DNA of 64,000 nucleotides from CAWUIO01 sp963922455 (GTDB lineage Bacteria > Bacteroidota > Bacteroidia > Cytophagales > Microscillaceae), in the NCBI GenBank assembly GCA_963922455.1, contig CAWUIO010000003.1, forward strand, positions 62,001 to 126,000, written 5' to 3'. The notes beneath the pieces were generated by a model that saw nothing but the letters and a program-made list of their open reading frames with translations, was not told where the DNA came from and did not search any database. This document shows, in pieces, positions 1 through 9,099 of this stretch (positions within the stretch are counted from its first letter, which is position 1; every line of letters starts with the position of its first letter). Made by a program: the position numbers and the translations under genes.

Positions 1-1034
1 AGTCTCTGATTGCTGAGGGCCAGTAAATCGGCTTGGCTCATTTCCAGAAAGTTGGCAAAATCCAGACTGGGTTTATTTTCTTCCCGCTTTTTTTCCTCCT
101 TGATTTCTTCTTGATTGTCTAGGACCAAGTACAAAACTTGGGGATTGCTCTGACAAATGTCTAGCCCGATCCGCCCCATATGCTGGGCCTGGGGCAGGCC
201 GTTTTGTAGCTTTTTCCAGGATTCTCCTCCATCGGAAGAATAATACAGTCCAGACCCAGGACCATTTTCCTTAAAGCTCCAGGCGGCCCGACTTTTTTCC
301 CAAGCCGCGGCCCAGAGCTCATCGGGGTTTTGAGGATTGACGATCAAATCTACGATTCCGGTACTATCGTTGATAAATAAGGTTTTCTCCCAGGTTTGCC
401 CCCCATCTTGGGTTTTGTAAACTCCCCGGTCTGAATTGCTAGAATACAGGGCCCCTAGGCTGCCTACCCAGGCAACTTGAGGGTTCTGGGGATGGAGGGC
501 GATACGGCCAATATGCTGGGTATTTTCCAAGCCCATATGCTGCCAGTTTTTCCCACCATCTGAACTTTTATAGACGCCAAACCCCGCGTAACTTGAACGA
601 CTGCTATTGTTTTCTCCGGTTCCTACCCAAATCACTTGATCATTTTGAGGGTGAACGGCCATATCTCCTATGGTCATGCGCTCTTGTTCATCAAAAATGG
701 GTTCAAAGCTCATCCCTTGGGTCTCTGTCTTAAACACTCCTCCTGAGGCATAGGCTACATAGTATACATTCGGGTTTTTAGAACTAGACTCAATATCAAC
801 TACCCGGCCTCCCATCACTTGAGGGCCAATACCCCGAACGGGGTAATTTTGTAAAATGGATTGGCTCTTTAATAGCTTTTTTTTCTGGGCAGCGTCTCGG
901 ATGGCTTCCAAACTACTGGGATCCACTTGAGTTTTAGGAATCTTCTTTTGCCCCAAAACAGGTGAAATATAGAGGCATAAGCCCAAGGCAAGTAAGATAA
1001 GCTTACGATGGGTGTAAACAAATGGTGAGAACAT
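1..1034 (-). CDS. Secreted BNR/sortilin-like beta-propeller protein, partial (C-terminus outside window)
   Basis: The reading frame is open from an ATG at 1034 to the left edge of the window (344 codons seen). A signal peptide is visible: basic residues HRK at 9-11, a hydrophobic run, then VLGQ at 26-29. The mature part contains repeated Asp-box motifs (SSDGGKNW, TQDGGQTW, SSDGGESW), each preceded by a segment like HIGRIALHPQNPQ. This pattern is that of VPS10/sortilin-type or glycosyl-hydrolase BNR beta-propellers, which Bacteroidota secrete in large numbers. A Lys/Glu-rich insert (around EEIKEEKKREE) lies between blades near the visible end. Enzymatic activity cannot be decided: Asp boxes are structural, not catalytic. 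Large members of this family often exceed 900 residues, so most of the protein is missing here. Confidence 0.8.
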   Translation of the reverse strand, partial: MFSPFVYTHRKLILLALGLCLYISPVLGQKKIPKTQVDPSSLEAIRDAAQKKKLLKSQSILQNYPVRGIGPQVMGGRVVDIESSSKNPNVYYVAYASGGVFKTETQGMSFEPIFDEQERMTIGDMAVHPQNDQVIWVGTGENNSSRSSYAGFGVYKSSDGGKNWQHMGLENTQHIGRIALHPQNPQVAWVGSLGALYSSNSDRGVYKTQDGGQTWEKTLFINDSTGIVDLIVNPQNPDELWAAAWEKSRAAWSFKENGPGSGLYYSSDGGESWKKLQNGLPQAQHMGRIGLDICQSNPQVLYLVLDNQEEIKEEKKREENKPSLDFANFLEMSQADLLALSNQR

Positions 1035-1152
1035 GGGTATTCTGATAAATTGGTAGGGAATCAATAAAGGGGCGAACTTGGGAAACGTCAACAAAAAAAA
1101 TGGAAGAATAAGCGGTTCCATTGGTAAACCGCTTACTCAGCAATTTACATAA

Positions 1153-1563
1153 TCAATGAACATCTTTTCCAGTGATCTCAAACTCCAAGCGGTCGGCCGT
1201 TTGAGCCACTTCGGTCATCATATACCGAATCTCATCGGCTGTGGCAAGATCGTATTTAATAGAGGTCATTAGCTCCAGGTAATCCTCATCCGTAATGGTA
1301 ATTTTGGAATACCCTAGATCATAATTCATTTCAAGCATTTTACGGAAATCCACATCTGGATATTCGTGAAGCCGACAAATCGTAGAGGTCAGGATCAACA
1401 TAAGTCCAGAAGATTTTTCGGTAATCAAACCACGAATACTTTGAAAACGCCCCTCCTCAAGGGGTAGGGTAACAATAATCGTATCGTCCGAATACTCGGT
1501 GTAATTACCATCCATTTCCTCGGCCATCTTTTGAAGGTAGCCTTTGACATTTTTGTCCTGCAT
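1153..1563 (-). CDS. YbjN / type III chaperone-fold protein
   Basis: A 136-residue acidic soluble protein without signal peptide or membrane segment. The layout (N-terminal helix, strands TIIVTLPLEEGRFQSIRG, a hydrophobic LMLILTSTICRL stretch, then an FRKMLEMNYDLGYSKITI segment and a C-terminal helix) resembles the YbjN/CesT-like chaperone fold common as small orphan proteins in Bacteroidota. No type III secretion genes are nearby, so a secretion-chaperone role is not implied. It stands alone, upstream of the sortilin-like gene on the same strand with a gap of about 120 bases. The family assignment is by pattern only. Confidence 0.6.
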   Translation of the reverse strand: MQDKNVKGYLQKMAEEMDGNYTEYSDDTIIVTLPLEEGRFQSIRGLITEKSSGLMLILTSTICRLHEYPDVDFRKMLEMNYDLGYSKITITDEDYLELMTSIKYDLATADEIRYMMTEVAQTADRLEFEITGKDVH

Positions 1564-1819
1564 AAGGGTAAGTTTTAGTTGCTGTAAAGATTGACTCTAG
1601 TTATTAAGATAAAAATATGAATTTTTTGTAATGAAGATAATGCAATTCATGATTGAAGAAGGTCATTAAACCTTTAAAAGTCAATTTAGCTCAAAACATT
1701 GGAAAAAGAAATTAAGCCCCTTTTTAGTATGTTTGAGGCGATATTTTTTTTTAAAATTTAGCAAAGATGATACCTTTATACACAATAACTTGGCTTATAT
1801 TCTATAATTGACCAAAAAA

Positions 1820-2635
1820 TCAATCAATACTGTCCTTGATATCGGCAATCTTGTGGTAAGAACTGATCACCCCTTTGATGAGGGCCGAGCTAAATCCTTG
1901 ATGTTCCATCTCATTCAAGCCAACAATGGTACATCCTTGGGGAGTAGTCACTTTATCAATTTCTTGTTCCGGATGATTTCCATTTTCTAGCAAAAGAGCC
2001 GCGGCTCCTTTTACCATTTGGGCCGCAATGACTTGGGCCGTTTCTGCCCCAAAGCCAATCTCAATCCCTCCTTGCGAACAAGCTCGAATGTAGCGCATCG
2101 AGTAGGCAATGCCGCAGGCTCCCAAAACGGTTGCCGCAGCCATCAAATCATCTTCAATAAGCACCGTTTTGCCCAAAGCATTAAAAAGCTCTTGTACCAG
2201 CTGGATATCTTTCTCTTCGGCATTTCTTTGAGAAATACACGTCATCGACTCGCGAATGGCAATAGCCGTATTGGGCATGGCCCTAAATAAGGGGAGCTTT
2301 TTTTCTACCCTATAGTACATATCTTTTAAAGTATAGCCCGTTACTACCGAAATCAAAATGTGCTTATTCGGCTCCAATTCCTCTTTAATTTCATCCAAAA
2401 CCTGAACGATAGTCTTGGGTTTTACCGCAAGGATAATAAGCTCCGATTCCCGAACCGCCAGGCAATTGTCCGATCCTGTTTTTACCCCTAATTGAGCAAA
2501 AGGTGCCAAAAGTGCGCTCTTTCTTCGCGTCATCTGCATATTTTCGGGCTTCACCTTTTGAGAATCTAATAAGCCTGTACTGATAGCCTGGCCCAGGTTC
2601 CCCCCTCCGATTATAGCAACTTTCTTATCGATCAT
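1820..2635 (-). CDS. proC: Pyrroline-5-carboxylate reductase
   Basis: Catalyses the NAD(P)H-dependent last step of proline synthesis, pyrroline-5-carboxylate to proline, in the cytoplasm. The 271-residue length is normal. The N-terminal Rossmann motif GGGNLG is at residues 10-15, followed by ILAVKPKTI, the FRAMPNTAIAI motif, and the C-terminal dimerisation part with LGACGIAYSMRYI and a TTPQGCTIVGLNEM segment. That last segment is usually TSPGGTTxxGL in the family, so it is slightly divergent here. The ATG at 2635 lies about 110 bases from the divergent dihydroorotase gene, so the two probably share a promoter region. Confidence 0.93.
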   Translation of the reverse strand: MIDKKVAIIGGGNLGQAISTGLLDSQKVKPENMQMTRRKSALLAPFAQLGVKTGSDNCLAVRESELIILAVKPKTIVQVLDEIKEELEPNKHILISVVTGYTLKDMYYRVEKKLPLFRAMPNTAIAIRESMTCISQRNAEEKDIQLVQELFNALGKTVLIEDDLMAAATVLGACGIAYSMRYIRACSQGGIEIGFGAETAQVIAAQMVKGAAALLLENGNHPEQEIDKVTTPQGCTIVGLNEMEHQGFSSALIKGVISSYHKIADIKDSID

Positions 2636-2744
2636 AAAGCAAGTCTTTGAATAGATGTTATTTAATTATTTCATATAAATTTACTCAATTGTCTGGTAGA
2701 AATAAAAATCACCTTCCCTTTGTAAAAACTTAAAAGATTTGGCT

Positions 2745-4085
2745 ATGGCTTCCACGCTTATTTTGAATGCTCAGCTTGTAAACGAACATACCATCCAAGC
2801 CCTCGATGTGTTGATAGAGGACGGAAAAATCACACAAATTGCCTCAGGACTTAGCCATAAGTCGGCCGATCAGGTGATCGATGCCCAAGGAAAATATTTA
2901 CTGCCCGGAGTTATTGACGATCAGGTACATTTCAGAGAGCCCGGCCTCACCCATAAAGCCGAAATGTATACAGAAGCCAAAGCTGCCGTTGCGGGGGGAG
3001 TAACCAGCTTTATGGAAATGCCCAATACCGTTCCGAATACCCTTACCCAAGAACTCTTGGAAGCAAAATACCAGCGGGCGGCCCAAGTTTCCCTGGCCAA
3101 TTATTCTTTTTTTATGGGGGTATCCCTAGATAATGCTGAGGAAGTACTTAAAACCGACCCAGAACGAGTGTGCGGTATCAAAATATTTATGGGCTCCTCT
3201 ACGGGCAATATGTTGGTAGATGATGCCAAAGTCTTGGAACATATATTCCGGAATGCCCCTACCCTCATCGCAACCCACTGCGAAGATGAAGCGACCATCC
3301 TGGAACAAAAAAAATTATACACCGAAAAATGGGGTGATCAACTCACGGCCTCACAGCATCCGGAAATTCGTAATGTAGAAGCCTGCTTAAAATCCAGCAG
3401 CTATGCCATAGAATTAGCCCGAAAAAACCAAACCCGTCTGCACATTTTGCATATCAGCACCGAAGACGAAACCCATTTATTTGATAATACCCTGCCTTTG
3501 GCCCAGAAAAAGATTACCTCAGAAGCCTGTGTCCATCACCTCTGGTTTACGGCCGATGACTATGCCCGTTTGGGTAACCAAATAAAATGTAACCCGGCCA
3601 TCAAAGCTCCTCACCATCACGAAGGGATTTGGAAAGCCTTGTTAGATGACCGCCTGGATGTGATCGCTACCGATCACGCCCCTCATACCTGGGAAGAAAA
3701 AAGCCAAACCTACACTAAAGCCCCCGCCGGCGTTCCCCTGATTCAGTACTCTCTCCCCATGATGCTCGAGCACTATCACCAGCAGCGCATCAGTTTGGAG
3801 AAAATAGTGGAGAAAATGTGCCACAACCCCGCAATTGCTTTTCGCATGCCCCAAAGAGGATACATCCGGGAGGGTTATTGGGCCGATTTGGTTTTGGTAG
3901 ATATGGCAAGTCCTACTCCCGTTCGTGCCGACAGTATCTACTATAAAGCGCAATGGTCTCCCTTTGAAGGTACATCCTTTCAAAGTCGTATCACCCATAC
4001 CTGGGTATCGGGCCATTTGGTTTTTCAAGAAGGTAGCTTTGATGAAAGTGTCAAAGGGAAGCGATTAGAATTTAAAGCCTTATAA
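2745..4085 (+). CDS. pyrC: Dihydroorotase (type I, PyrC/allantoinase-like)
   Basis: Third step of pyrimidine synthesis: reversible ring closure of carbamoyl-aspartate to dihydroorotate. The ATG at 2745 is preferred over an in-frame TTG at 2739; this gives 446 residues, normal for the class I, multifunctional-type family. Visible motifs are LLPGVIDDQVHFREPGLTHK, KIFMGSSTGNML, IATHCEDE, LHILHIST and DVIATDHAPHTWEEK (metal-binding Asp and His). The first metal-binding motif is odd: the family's D-x-H-x-H reads D-D-Q-V-H, so the first His is Gln (residue 60). From memory this variant occurs in other Bacteroidota enzymes, but this was not checked. Paralogue function (hydantoinase-like) cannot be excluded; dihydroorotase is favoured. 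Confidence 0.88.
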   Translation: MASTLILNAQLVNEHTIQALDVLIEDGKITQIASGLSHKSADQVIDAQGKYLLPGVIDDQVHFREPGLTHKAEMYTEAKAAVAGGVTSFMEMPNTVPNTLTQELLEAKYQRAAQVSLANYSFFMGVSLDNAEEVLKTDPERVCGIKIFMGSSTGNMLVDDAKVLEHIFRNAPTLIATHCEDEATILEQKKLYTEKWGDQLTASQHPEIRNVEACLKSSSYAIELARKNQTRLHILHISTEDETHLFDNTLPLAQKKITSEACVHHLWFTADDYARLGNQIKCNPAIKAPHHHEGIWKALLDDRLDVIATDHAPHTWEEKSQTYTKAPAGVPLIQYSLPMMLEHYHQQRISLEKIVEKMCHNPAIAFRMPQRGYIREGYWADLVLVDMASPTPVRADSIYYKAQWSPFEGTSFQSRITHTWVSGHLVFQEGSFDESVKGKRLEFKAL

Positions 4086-4101
4086 AAAACTTGACATTTT
4101 C

Positions 4102-4133
4102 TTTGCTTCGTAAGCAACACTTGTATAACTTTG
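4102..4133 (+). promoter_or_regulatory. Bacteroidota-type promoter of tRNA-His
   Basis: TTTG at 4102-4105, a 20-base spacer, then TAACTTTG at 4126-4133 match the Bacteroidota sigma consensus (TTTG, 19-23 bases, TAnnTTTG). The expected start point falls a few bases before the tRNA at 4146. An E. coli-like TTGACA at 4091 is 32 bases from the -7 box, too far to be the partner. Confidence 0.75.
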
Positions 4134-4145
4134 CATTCCTAATAT

Positions 4146-4220
4146 GGTGGTTGTAGCTCAGTTGGTTAGAGCACCTGATTGTGGTTCAGGGGGTCGCCGG
4201 TTCAAGTCCGGTCTTCCACC
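4146..4220 (+). tRNA. tRNA-His (GTG anticodon)
   Basis: A cloverleaf can be folded: D arm GCTC/GAGC, anticodon stem CCTGA/TCAGG with loop TTGTGGT (anticodon GTG), and T arm around TTCAAGT. The extra G(-1) of tRNA-His at 4146 can pair with C73 at 4220. The acceptor stem is unusual: GTGGTTG faces CTTCCAC, which leaves two adjacent T-T mismatches in the middle of the stem. CCA is not encoded. A strong promoter lies directly upstream. Confidence 0.92.
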
Positions 4221-4277
4221 CTTTTTTTTATACCTTCTATCCCATCTATTTTCCAGGTTTTGAGAAAAGCTAATTTG

Positions 4278-4403
4278 GAGCTTCCCCGCGCCACAAATTT
4301 TGCTTTTCCGTTTGCAAAAGTGCCTGGCGCGGGTCGGGCTGTCACTACTCGCCTGCCCCCCACAAGCCCCTTGCGGGCTCAAACAGGCCGTTCCATCCCT
4401 AAC
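4278..4403 (+). repeat. Dispersed structured repeat, copy 1 (subfamily A)
   Basis: Starts GAGCTTCCCC, stem arm CCCGCGCC pairing with GGCGCGGG about 35 bases later, core TCGGGCTGTCACTACTCGCC, then GGGCTCAAACAGGCCG and the end TCCATCCCTAAC (normally TAAGCC; slightly decayed). It lies between tRNA-His and the convergent RND exporter gene. Confidence 0.85.
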
Positions 4404-4570
4404 GGGGTATGTGCAGGCACACAAGTCTTTGCAATGACATTTCAAACTGGTAATTTATCTTGAATTCGCATTTTTTTAAAGTGTTGAAAATCAGAAAATT
4501 ACAAGTAATGTCATAGGTAGCCAAAATCTTGTGGTTTTCATTGGGGGGTATATTCCCTAATGCAAGGGTA

Positions 4571-6991
4571 TTAATCTTCTTCTATGGCCTTGTTTACCCG
4601 GATTTGGCTCAGATCGATCTCTTCATCATCCTCTTCGTAGACTCCATTCTCGTCGTAAAACTCCATGAGCTGGAAATTAAATTTACTGTACTTTCCCGAA
4701 TCAAGGCTCAATAATAAGCGGGGTAACAAGATAAGATTGGCAAACATCGCTACCAAAAGTGTAGTAGAAGTAAGGTAGCCTAGGGCTATCGTTCCGTCAA
4801 AATCTGAATACACAAAAACAATAAAACCAAAAAACAAGATAATGGATGTATAGACCATCCCCGAACCCGTCTCGCTAAGGGCCGTACGAATAGCCTCAGG
4901 CACCGAATAATTATTACTCATCAAAGCCCGGCGATAGCGGGCCAAGAAATGAATAGAATCATCAATCGCAATCCCAAAAGCAATGCTAAACACCAAAGCC
5001 GTACTTGGTTTGAGGGGCACCCCAAAAAATCCCATCAATCCGGCAGTGATAAGCAGAGGCAAGATATTCGTGGTAATCGATATTAAAATCATGCGGAAGG
5101 AAGCAAACAAAACGGCCATCAAGATAGCTATGAGCACCACCGCCAAGAGTAAGCTATTTTTTAAACTAGATACCAAATAATCATTACCCTTTAAAAAGAT
5201 AAGTGTGGTACCCGTTACTTGGGCATCATACCGCTCTTCTGGAAAATACTCTTGCAAGCGAGGCCTAAACACCTGATTTATAAACGAATCCAAGCGAATA
5301 GAACCCATATCAGCTACTTGGAAGGATACCCGCAGCTTTTGTCCGGCCGAATCTACCAGCATCTCCAAATATTCCCGGTTAAGGCTATCATCCCCACCTT
5401 GTAAATACCTTAATATAAATGGCTGCTCCGTATTACTGGGCAAGGCGTAAAAACTCGAGTCTTGATTATAATATGCCTGCCGACTGGCTTTAACCATGTT
5501 CACTACCGAGAGGGAAGAGGAAACCATTTCATTTTCCTTAAAAGACTGGGTAAAATCATCTACCTTTTTTAAGGTGGAGGACCGCATTACCCCTTTTTTC
5601 TTACGGGTATCTACCATTACTTCCATAGGCATCACCCCCCGGAAATGCTCCTCAAAAAACGCTAAATCTTGCTTGGGTTTACTATCTTCTGGAATATTAT
5701 CTACCATAAATGATAGATTTTTCACTTGGCTAAAACCAATTATGGATAATATAGTCAAAAGTAATACAACGCCATATACCCATTCTTTTCGGTAAAAAAT
5801 AGTCTCGTGAAAAAACTCCAGAAGTCTTTTCAAGGGTGTTCGGTCAAGGTGTCTCAGTTCACGTTCGGTAGGAGGGGGTAGAAAAGAGTAAAAACCGGGC
5901 AACAAAATAATGCTCAGCACAAAGGTGCACATAATGCAAATACTGGAGATTATCCCAAACTGTTTTAAATTGGGGTTGCTCATTAAGATAAAAACCGCAA
6001 AACCAATGGCCGTGGTCGTATTGGTCATCAAAGTGACAACCCCGATGCGACGGATGATCCGATTCAAAGCCTTAATCTTGTTACGATGTGCCCGGTATTC
6101 TTGATGATATTTATTTAAGAGATACACACAATTAGGTATCCCGATGACAACCAATACCGGAGGAAGCAAACCTGTCAGGATCGTCACCTTGAACCCAAAG
6201 ATCCCCAAAAAGCCCAAACACCAAATCACAACGATCCCAATGATCAGCATCGGAAAGACCACTGCTACCAGTGAATTGAAAAAGAAATACAAAATAATGG
6301 CCGTAGCAATCCCTGACAAAATTAGCAAAAAGGTAAGTTCGGCCGATACCTTTTTACTAATGTGCGACCTAATGAATGGTAAGCCAGCATAACGCAGCTC
6401 AATATCCGTTTCTTCCTGAAACGTTTCCCCCATTTCTAAAATCCCTTCTACCAACTTTTGACGATAAGAAGAATCCATTACCGCGGCATCAATGGATACC
6501 AACATGACCGTGGTTTGATTATCCTGGTCAAATATTTTCCCTTCGTAAAACTTTAAAGTCCACGCAAAGTCCAGAATAGAATCTAATTCATATTGGCTCT
6601 GAATATTTTTTCCGAATAGAGACGAAACTTCAAATTTTTTAGCCGCTGTATCTTTAGCCAAATACACCAAGTTTGGTAAGGACACAACCGAAGCCACCCC
6701 ACGGGTTTGACGAATTTGATTGGAAAGGGCTATCCATTTATTGAAAAACCCTAATTGAAATAAACGCTCATCTTTGGCACCTATCACCAAGAGTGTTCCA
6801 TCGTCTCCAAATAATGATCTGAATTTATTGTAGAACACCATGTCTTCGTCATCTTGAGGCACGGCCGATTTAAAATCATAACTCAACTCCGCTTTACGCC
6901 CCATATAGACCATAAAAAGCGTTATTAGCAAAATACCAATCAAAAAGAAAATCCGATATTTAAGGATGACGTGGGAGATTTTGATCCACAT
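4571..6991 (-). CDS. RND-superfamily exporter (MMPL/HAE3-like)
   Basis: An 806-residue inner-membrane protein with the two-fold RND architecture: TM1 near residues 13-30, a large periplasmic loop to about 215, a block of five or six TM segments (about 220-390), then TM7 (about 405-425), a second periplasmic loop and a last TM block (about 615-770). Landmarks are GIPNCVYLLNKYH in the first half and GIAIDDSIHFLARYRRAL in the second, the latter with the paired Asp residues of proton-coupled HAE3/MMPL proteins. It is shorter than drug-efflux AcrB types (about 1040 residues), and no adaptor or outer-membrane partner is adjacent. Members of this group export lipids or hopanoids or have unknown cargo; the substrate cannot be called. 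The C-terminus is acidic (YEEDDEEIDLSQ). Confidence 0.85.
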   Translation of the reverse strand: MWIKISHVILKYRIFFLIGILLITLFMVYMGRKAELSYDFKSAVPQDDEDMVFYNKFRSLFGDDGTLLVIGAKDERLFQLGFFNKWIALSNQIRQTRGVASVVSLPNLVYLAKDTAAKKFEVSSLFGKNIQSQYELDSILDFAWTLKFYEGKIFDQDNQTTVMLVSIDAAVMDSSYRQKLVEGILEMGETFQEETDIELRYAGLPFIRSHISKKVSAELTFLLILSGIATAIILYFFFNSLVAVVFPMLIIGIVVIWCLGFLGIFGFKVTILTGLLPPVLVVIGIPNCVYLLNKYHQEYRAHRNKIKALNRIIRRIGVVTLMTNTTTAIGFAVFILMSNPNLKQFGIISSICIMCTFVLSIILLPGFYSFLPPPTERELRHLDRTPLKRLLEFFHETIFYRKEWVYGVVLLLTILSIIGFSQVKNLSFMVDNIPEDSKPKQDLAFFEEHFRGVMPMEVMVDTRKKKGVMRSSTLKKVDDFTQSFKENEMVSSSLSVVNMVKASRQAYYNQDSSFYALPSNTEQPFILRYLQGGDDSLNREYLEMLVDSAGQKLRVSFQVADMGSIRLDSFINQVFRPRLQEYFPEERYDAQVTGTTLIFLKGNDYLVSSLKNSLLLAVVLIAILMAVLFASFRMILISITTNILPLLITAGLMGFFGVPLKPSTALVFSIAFGIAIDDSIHFLARYRRALMSNNYSVPEAIRTALSETGSGMVYTSIILFFGFIVFVYSDFDGTIALGYLTSTTLLVAMFANLILLPRLLLSLDSGKYSKFNFQLMEFYDENGVYEEDDEEIDLSQIRVNKAIEED

Positions 6992-7343
6992 AGGACAGGG
7001 GCTTATTAATTCACTCAGAACCGCAAAAACAGATAACCATCATGGGCAAAACTAGCGAAAATTACTGAAAGGTATAAAGCGTCTACGCATTGCTCCTTCA
7101 TAACCTACAAGCAGTTGGTAAGAATTGCCCCAGGATGTGAATAAACCAGGCTAGTTTGAAAAATAAGACGCTCAGATAATAGTATAATTTATTATACTTT
7201 CCCTTTCAAAGGGTAACTTGAAAATTCAACAATACTAGTTCCTGGAAGGTTTTGAAGTTATAAGAAATATTTCTGGGATAGCCTGATTTTTTCCTGGTAT
7301 TTTATGTATATTTTGGCTGAGAAAGCAATTAATAATCTGGAAT
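6992..7343. other. Intergenic region with two adjacent palindromes
   Basis: No gene is seen in these 352 bases between the divergently transcribed RND exporter and TerB-like genes. They contain an 18-base palindrome (AGTATAAT, TT, ATTATACT) at 7181-7198 and, two bases further, CCCTTTCAAAGGG at 7201-7213. Either could be a regulator site for one or both divergent genes; no clear TAnnTTTG promoter was found. Confidence 0.5.
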
Positions 7344-7712
7344 ATGTTTTTAAATCTTTTGAGAACTGAGGAGAAAAATGCATTCCTTAGCTTAGCAAAA
7401 AAAGTCATTTCGGCCGACAAAGTAATAGCAGACAAGGAGTTGGTATTACTCGAGTCCATGAAAAAAGAACTAGAACTGAGTGAGGAATTAATTGAAGACC
7501 TTCCCGATGGTATACCAGAACTTTGTGATCGCTTCAGTTCTAGTAAATCCAAAGTTTCTGCTTTAATGGAATTAATAGGTATTGGCTTTGTAGATGGCCA
7601 GTTTGTTCACGAAGAACAGGAGATGATTTATGAAATAGCCAATTATATGGGTATAAGCAAAGAAGAAACCACCATGTATATTGACTGGGCAAGACGGGTT
7701 TACACCAATTAG
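7344..7712 (+). CDS. TerB-like small protein
   Basis: A 122-residue, all-helical acidic cytoplasmic protein. The pattern FLSLAKKVISADKVIADKE followed by a second similar half (LMELIGIGFVDGQFVHEEQ) is the duplicated Asp-containing helical repeat of the TerB/DjlA N-terminal family, whose Asp and Glu residues may bind metal. No other tellurite-resistance genes are nearby. It is convergent with the next gene: the stop at 7712 is three bases from that gene's end at 7716. Confidence 0.7.
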   Translation: MFLNLLRTEEKNAFLSLAKKVISADKVIADKELVLLESMKKELELSEELIEDLPDGIPELCDRFSSSKSKVSALMELIGIGFVDGQFVHEEQEMIYEIANYMGISKEETTMYIDWARRVYTN

Positions 7713-7715
7713 TTT

Positions 7716-8156
7716 CTACCAATGTGCTTTTAAAAGGTTCCCTAAAAAGAATACCAATACCAAGGTAATGGCACTCCAAAACAAGCTACTCGCCAACATG
7801 TAGAAATAGATACGGCTACGGTACTCCCCAAAACTGGTAGCAATCAAGGTCCCCGCCGGTGGGGTCAAGAGTATGGGGGTCAAAAAGGCAATGCCTACCA
7901 TGCCATACCTTCGCCATATTTTGACCAACTTTCGGTTGCGGGCCGTAAATAAGCGCTTTCTAAAATACCGATTGATAATTCTCTTTTTGATTACCTGCCC
8001 CGTAAATGAAAAGATAAGCACACTGACCATCATTCCTAGGTTGATCAACACGAAGGATTCCAGAAAAGAAAGCCTGACTTGGTAAGCCAAGAAAGGAGCA
8101 ATCATAAATTTAAACATGCTAATCAGCAGCACATAAAAATAGTTGGCCAAACTCAT
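7716..8156 (-). CDS. Small multi-pass membrane protein (Sm_multidrug_ex-like)
   Basis: 146 residues with about four hydrophobic segments (FYVLLISMFKFMIAPFLAY, FVLINLGMMVSVLIFSFTG, VGIAFLTPILLTPPAGTLI and a C-terminal FWSAITLVLVFFLGNLL). A basic cytoplasmic loop (NRYFRKRLFTARNRK) lies between segments 2 and 3. The GIAFLTPILLTPPAGT motif resembles the conserved central motif of the putative small multidrug export family (PF06695) and, more distantly, DedA proteins. Transport function is inferred only. It lies downstream of upp on the same strand with a gap of about 75 bases. Confidence 0.6.
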   Translation of the reverse strand: MSLANYFYVLLISMFKFMIAPFLAYQVRLSFLESFVLINLGMMVSVLIFSFTGQVIKKRIINRYFRKRLFTARNRKLVKIWRRYGMVGIAFLTPILLTPPAGTLIATSFGEYRSRIYFYMLASSLFWSAITLVLVFFLGNLLKAHW

Positions 8157-8230
8157 GTAAAAAATGCCGTATAAAATATAGTTAGGATGCCCTTTTTGAC
8201 ATACGTGATTTTAACTTGTTTTTGTTCCTC

Positions 8231-8878
8231 TTAAGGTTGTTTATTTCCAAATGCTAAATCTCCAGCATCTCCCAAACCCGGAATAATGTAAGAAAACTCA
8301 TTGAGTTCATCATCTACTGCTCCCAGCCATAGTTTGCAATCTGGCAGCTTCCGGCACACATACTGGACTCCAGGCTTGCTGGCTATCACGGCGACTACGT
8401 GCACTTCCCGGGGTTTCCCATAAATCATCAAAGATTCGTAGACCGAAACAATCGACTTACCAGTGGCCAGCATAGGGTCAAGCATGACTAGCACCTTATC
8501 ATCTAAATGAGGGGTCACGGTATATCCATGGACAATATCAAAAGAATTATCTTCTTGGAGAGGCCCCCGGTATGCTCCCACAAAGGCACTTTCGGCTTTG
8601 TCAAAAAAATCTAAGAAGCCTTGATAAAAGGGAAGTCCTGCCCTCAGAATGACGGCTAGCACGGGTTGTTGTTCCAAGAGCTTCGTTTTAGACGTCCCCA
8701 GAGGTGTTTTGACCTCTGCTTCTTGATAGTTAAGGCTTTTGGATAGCTCATAAGCCATCAAATTGCCCATCCTTTCTAGGTTTTTCCGAAATCTCCAACT
8801 ATCTTTTTGGACTTCTTTATCACGTAGCTCGGCAATAAAATGATTGGCAATGGACTGGTTTTCTGTAAAAACAAACAT
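8231..8878 (-). CDS. upp: Uracil phosphoribosyltransferase
   Basis: Salvages uracil with PRPP to UMP. The length of 215 residues is normal. The PRPP-binding loop reads VLVMLDPMLATGKS, the conserved AVILRAGLPFYQG motif lies near residue 80, and the family's C-terminal signature (IIPGLGDAGDLAFGN) is intact. The ATG at 8878 begins MFVFTENQSI. The long N-terminal part with EVKTPLGTS is typical. It is likely transcribed alone or with the downstream membrane protein. Confidence 0.95.
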   Translation of the reverse strand: MFVFTENQSIANHFIAELRDKEVQKDSWRFRKNLERMGNLMAYELSKSLNYQEAEVKTPLGTSKTKLLEQQPVLAVILRAGLPFYQGFLDFFDKAESAFVGAYRGPLQEDNSFDIVHGYTVTPHLDDKVLVMLDPMLATGKSIVSVYESLMIYGKPREVHVVAVIASKPGVQYVCRKLPDCKLWLGAVDDELNEFSYIIPGLGDAGDLAFGNKQP

Positions 8879-9099
8879 ATCTATTTTGAAATATAATAAA
8901 AATCATTCAATAGAGTAAGCCTGCAAGCACTTTCTCTACCCAGTCTAGTCCACCATTCCTCCTACTTTCCCATCTCATTATCCCCCAGACCTTACATGAC
9001 ATCCAGACCTCCTAAAAAGCAGTTTATCCTTTGCCAGCCAGTTCCTTACAAAAATTTGTAACTTTATACACTATCTTGTACCCCAATTTCTTTAGCGTT

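Noticed and set aside
4179..4463. 94- and 95-residue reading frames on both strands over tRNA-His and repeat copy 1
   Set aside because: They run through a tRNA gene and a non-coding repeat; the composition follows the repeat and similar frames appear in other copies.
9031..9099. TTG start for the adenylate cyclase
   Set aside because: The added residues are unlike CNB domains and the stretch looks like promoter or leader; the ATG at 9100 gives a normal N-terminus.
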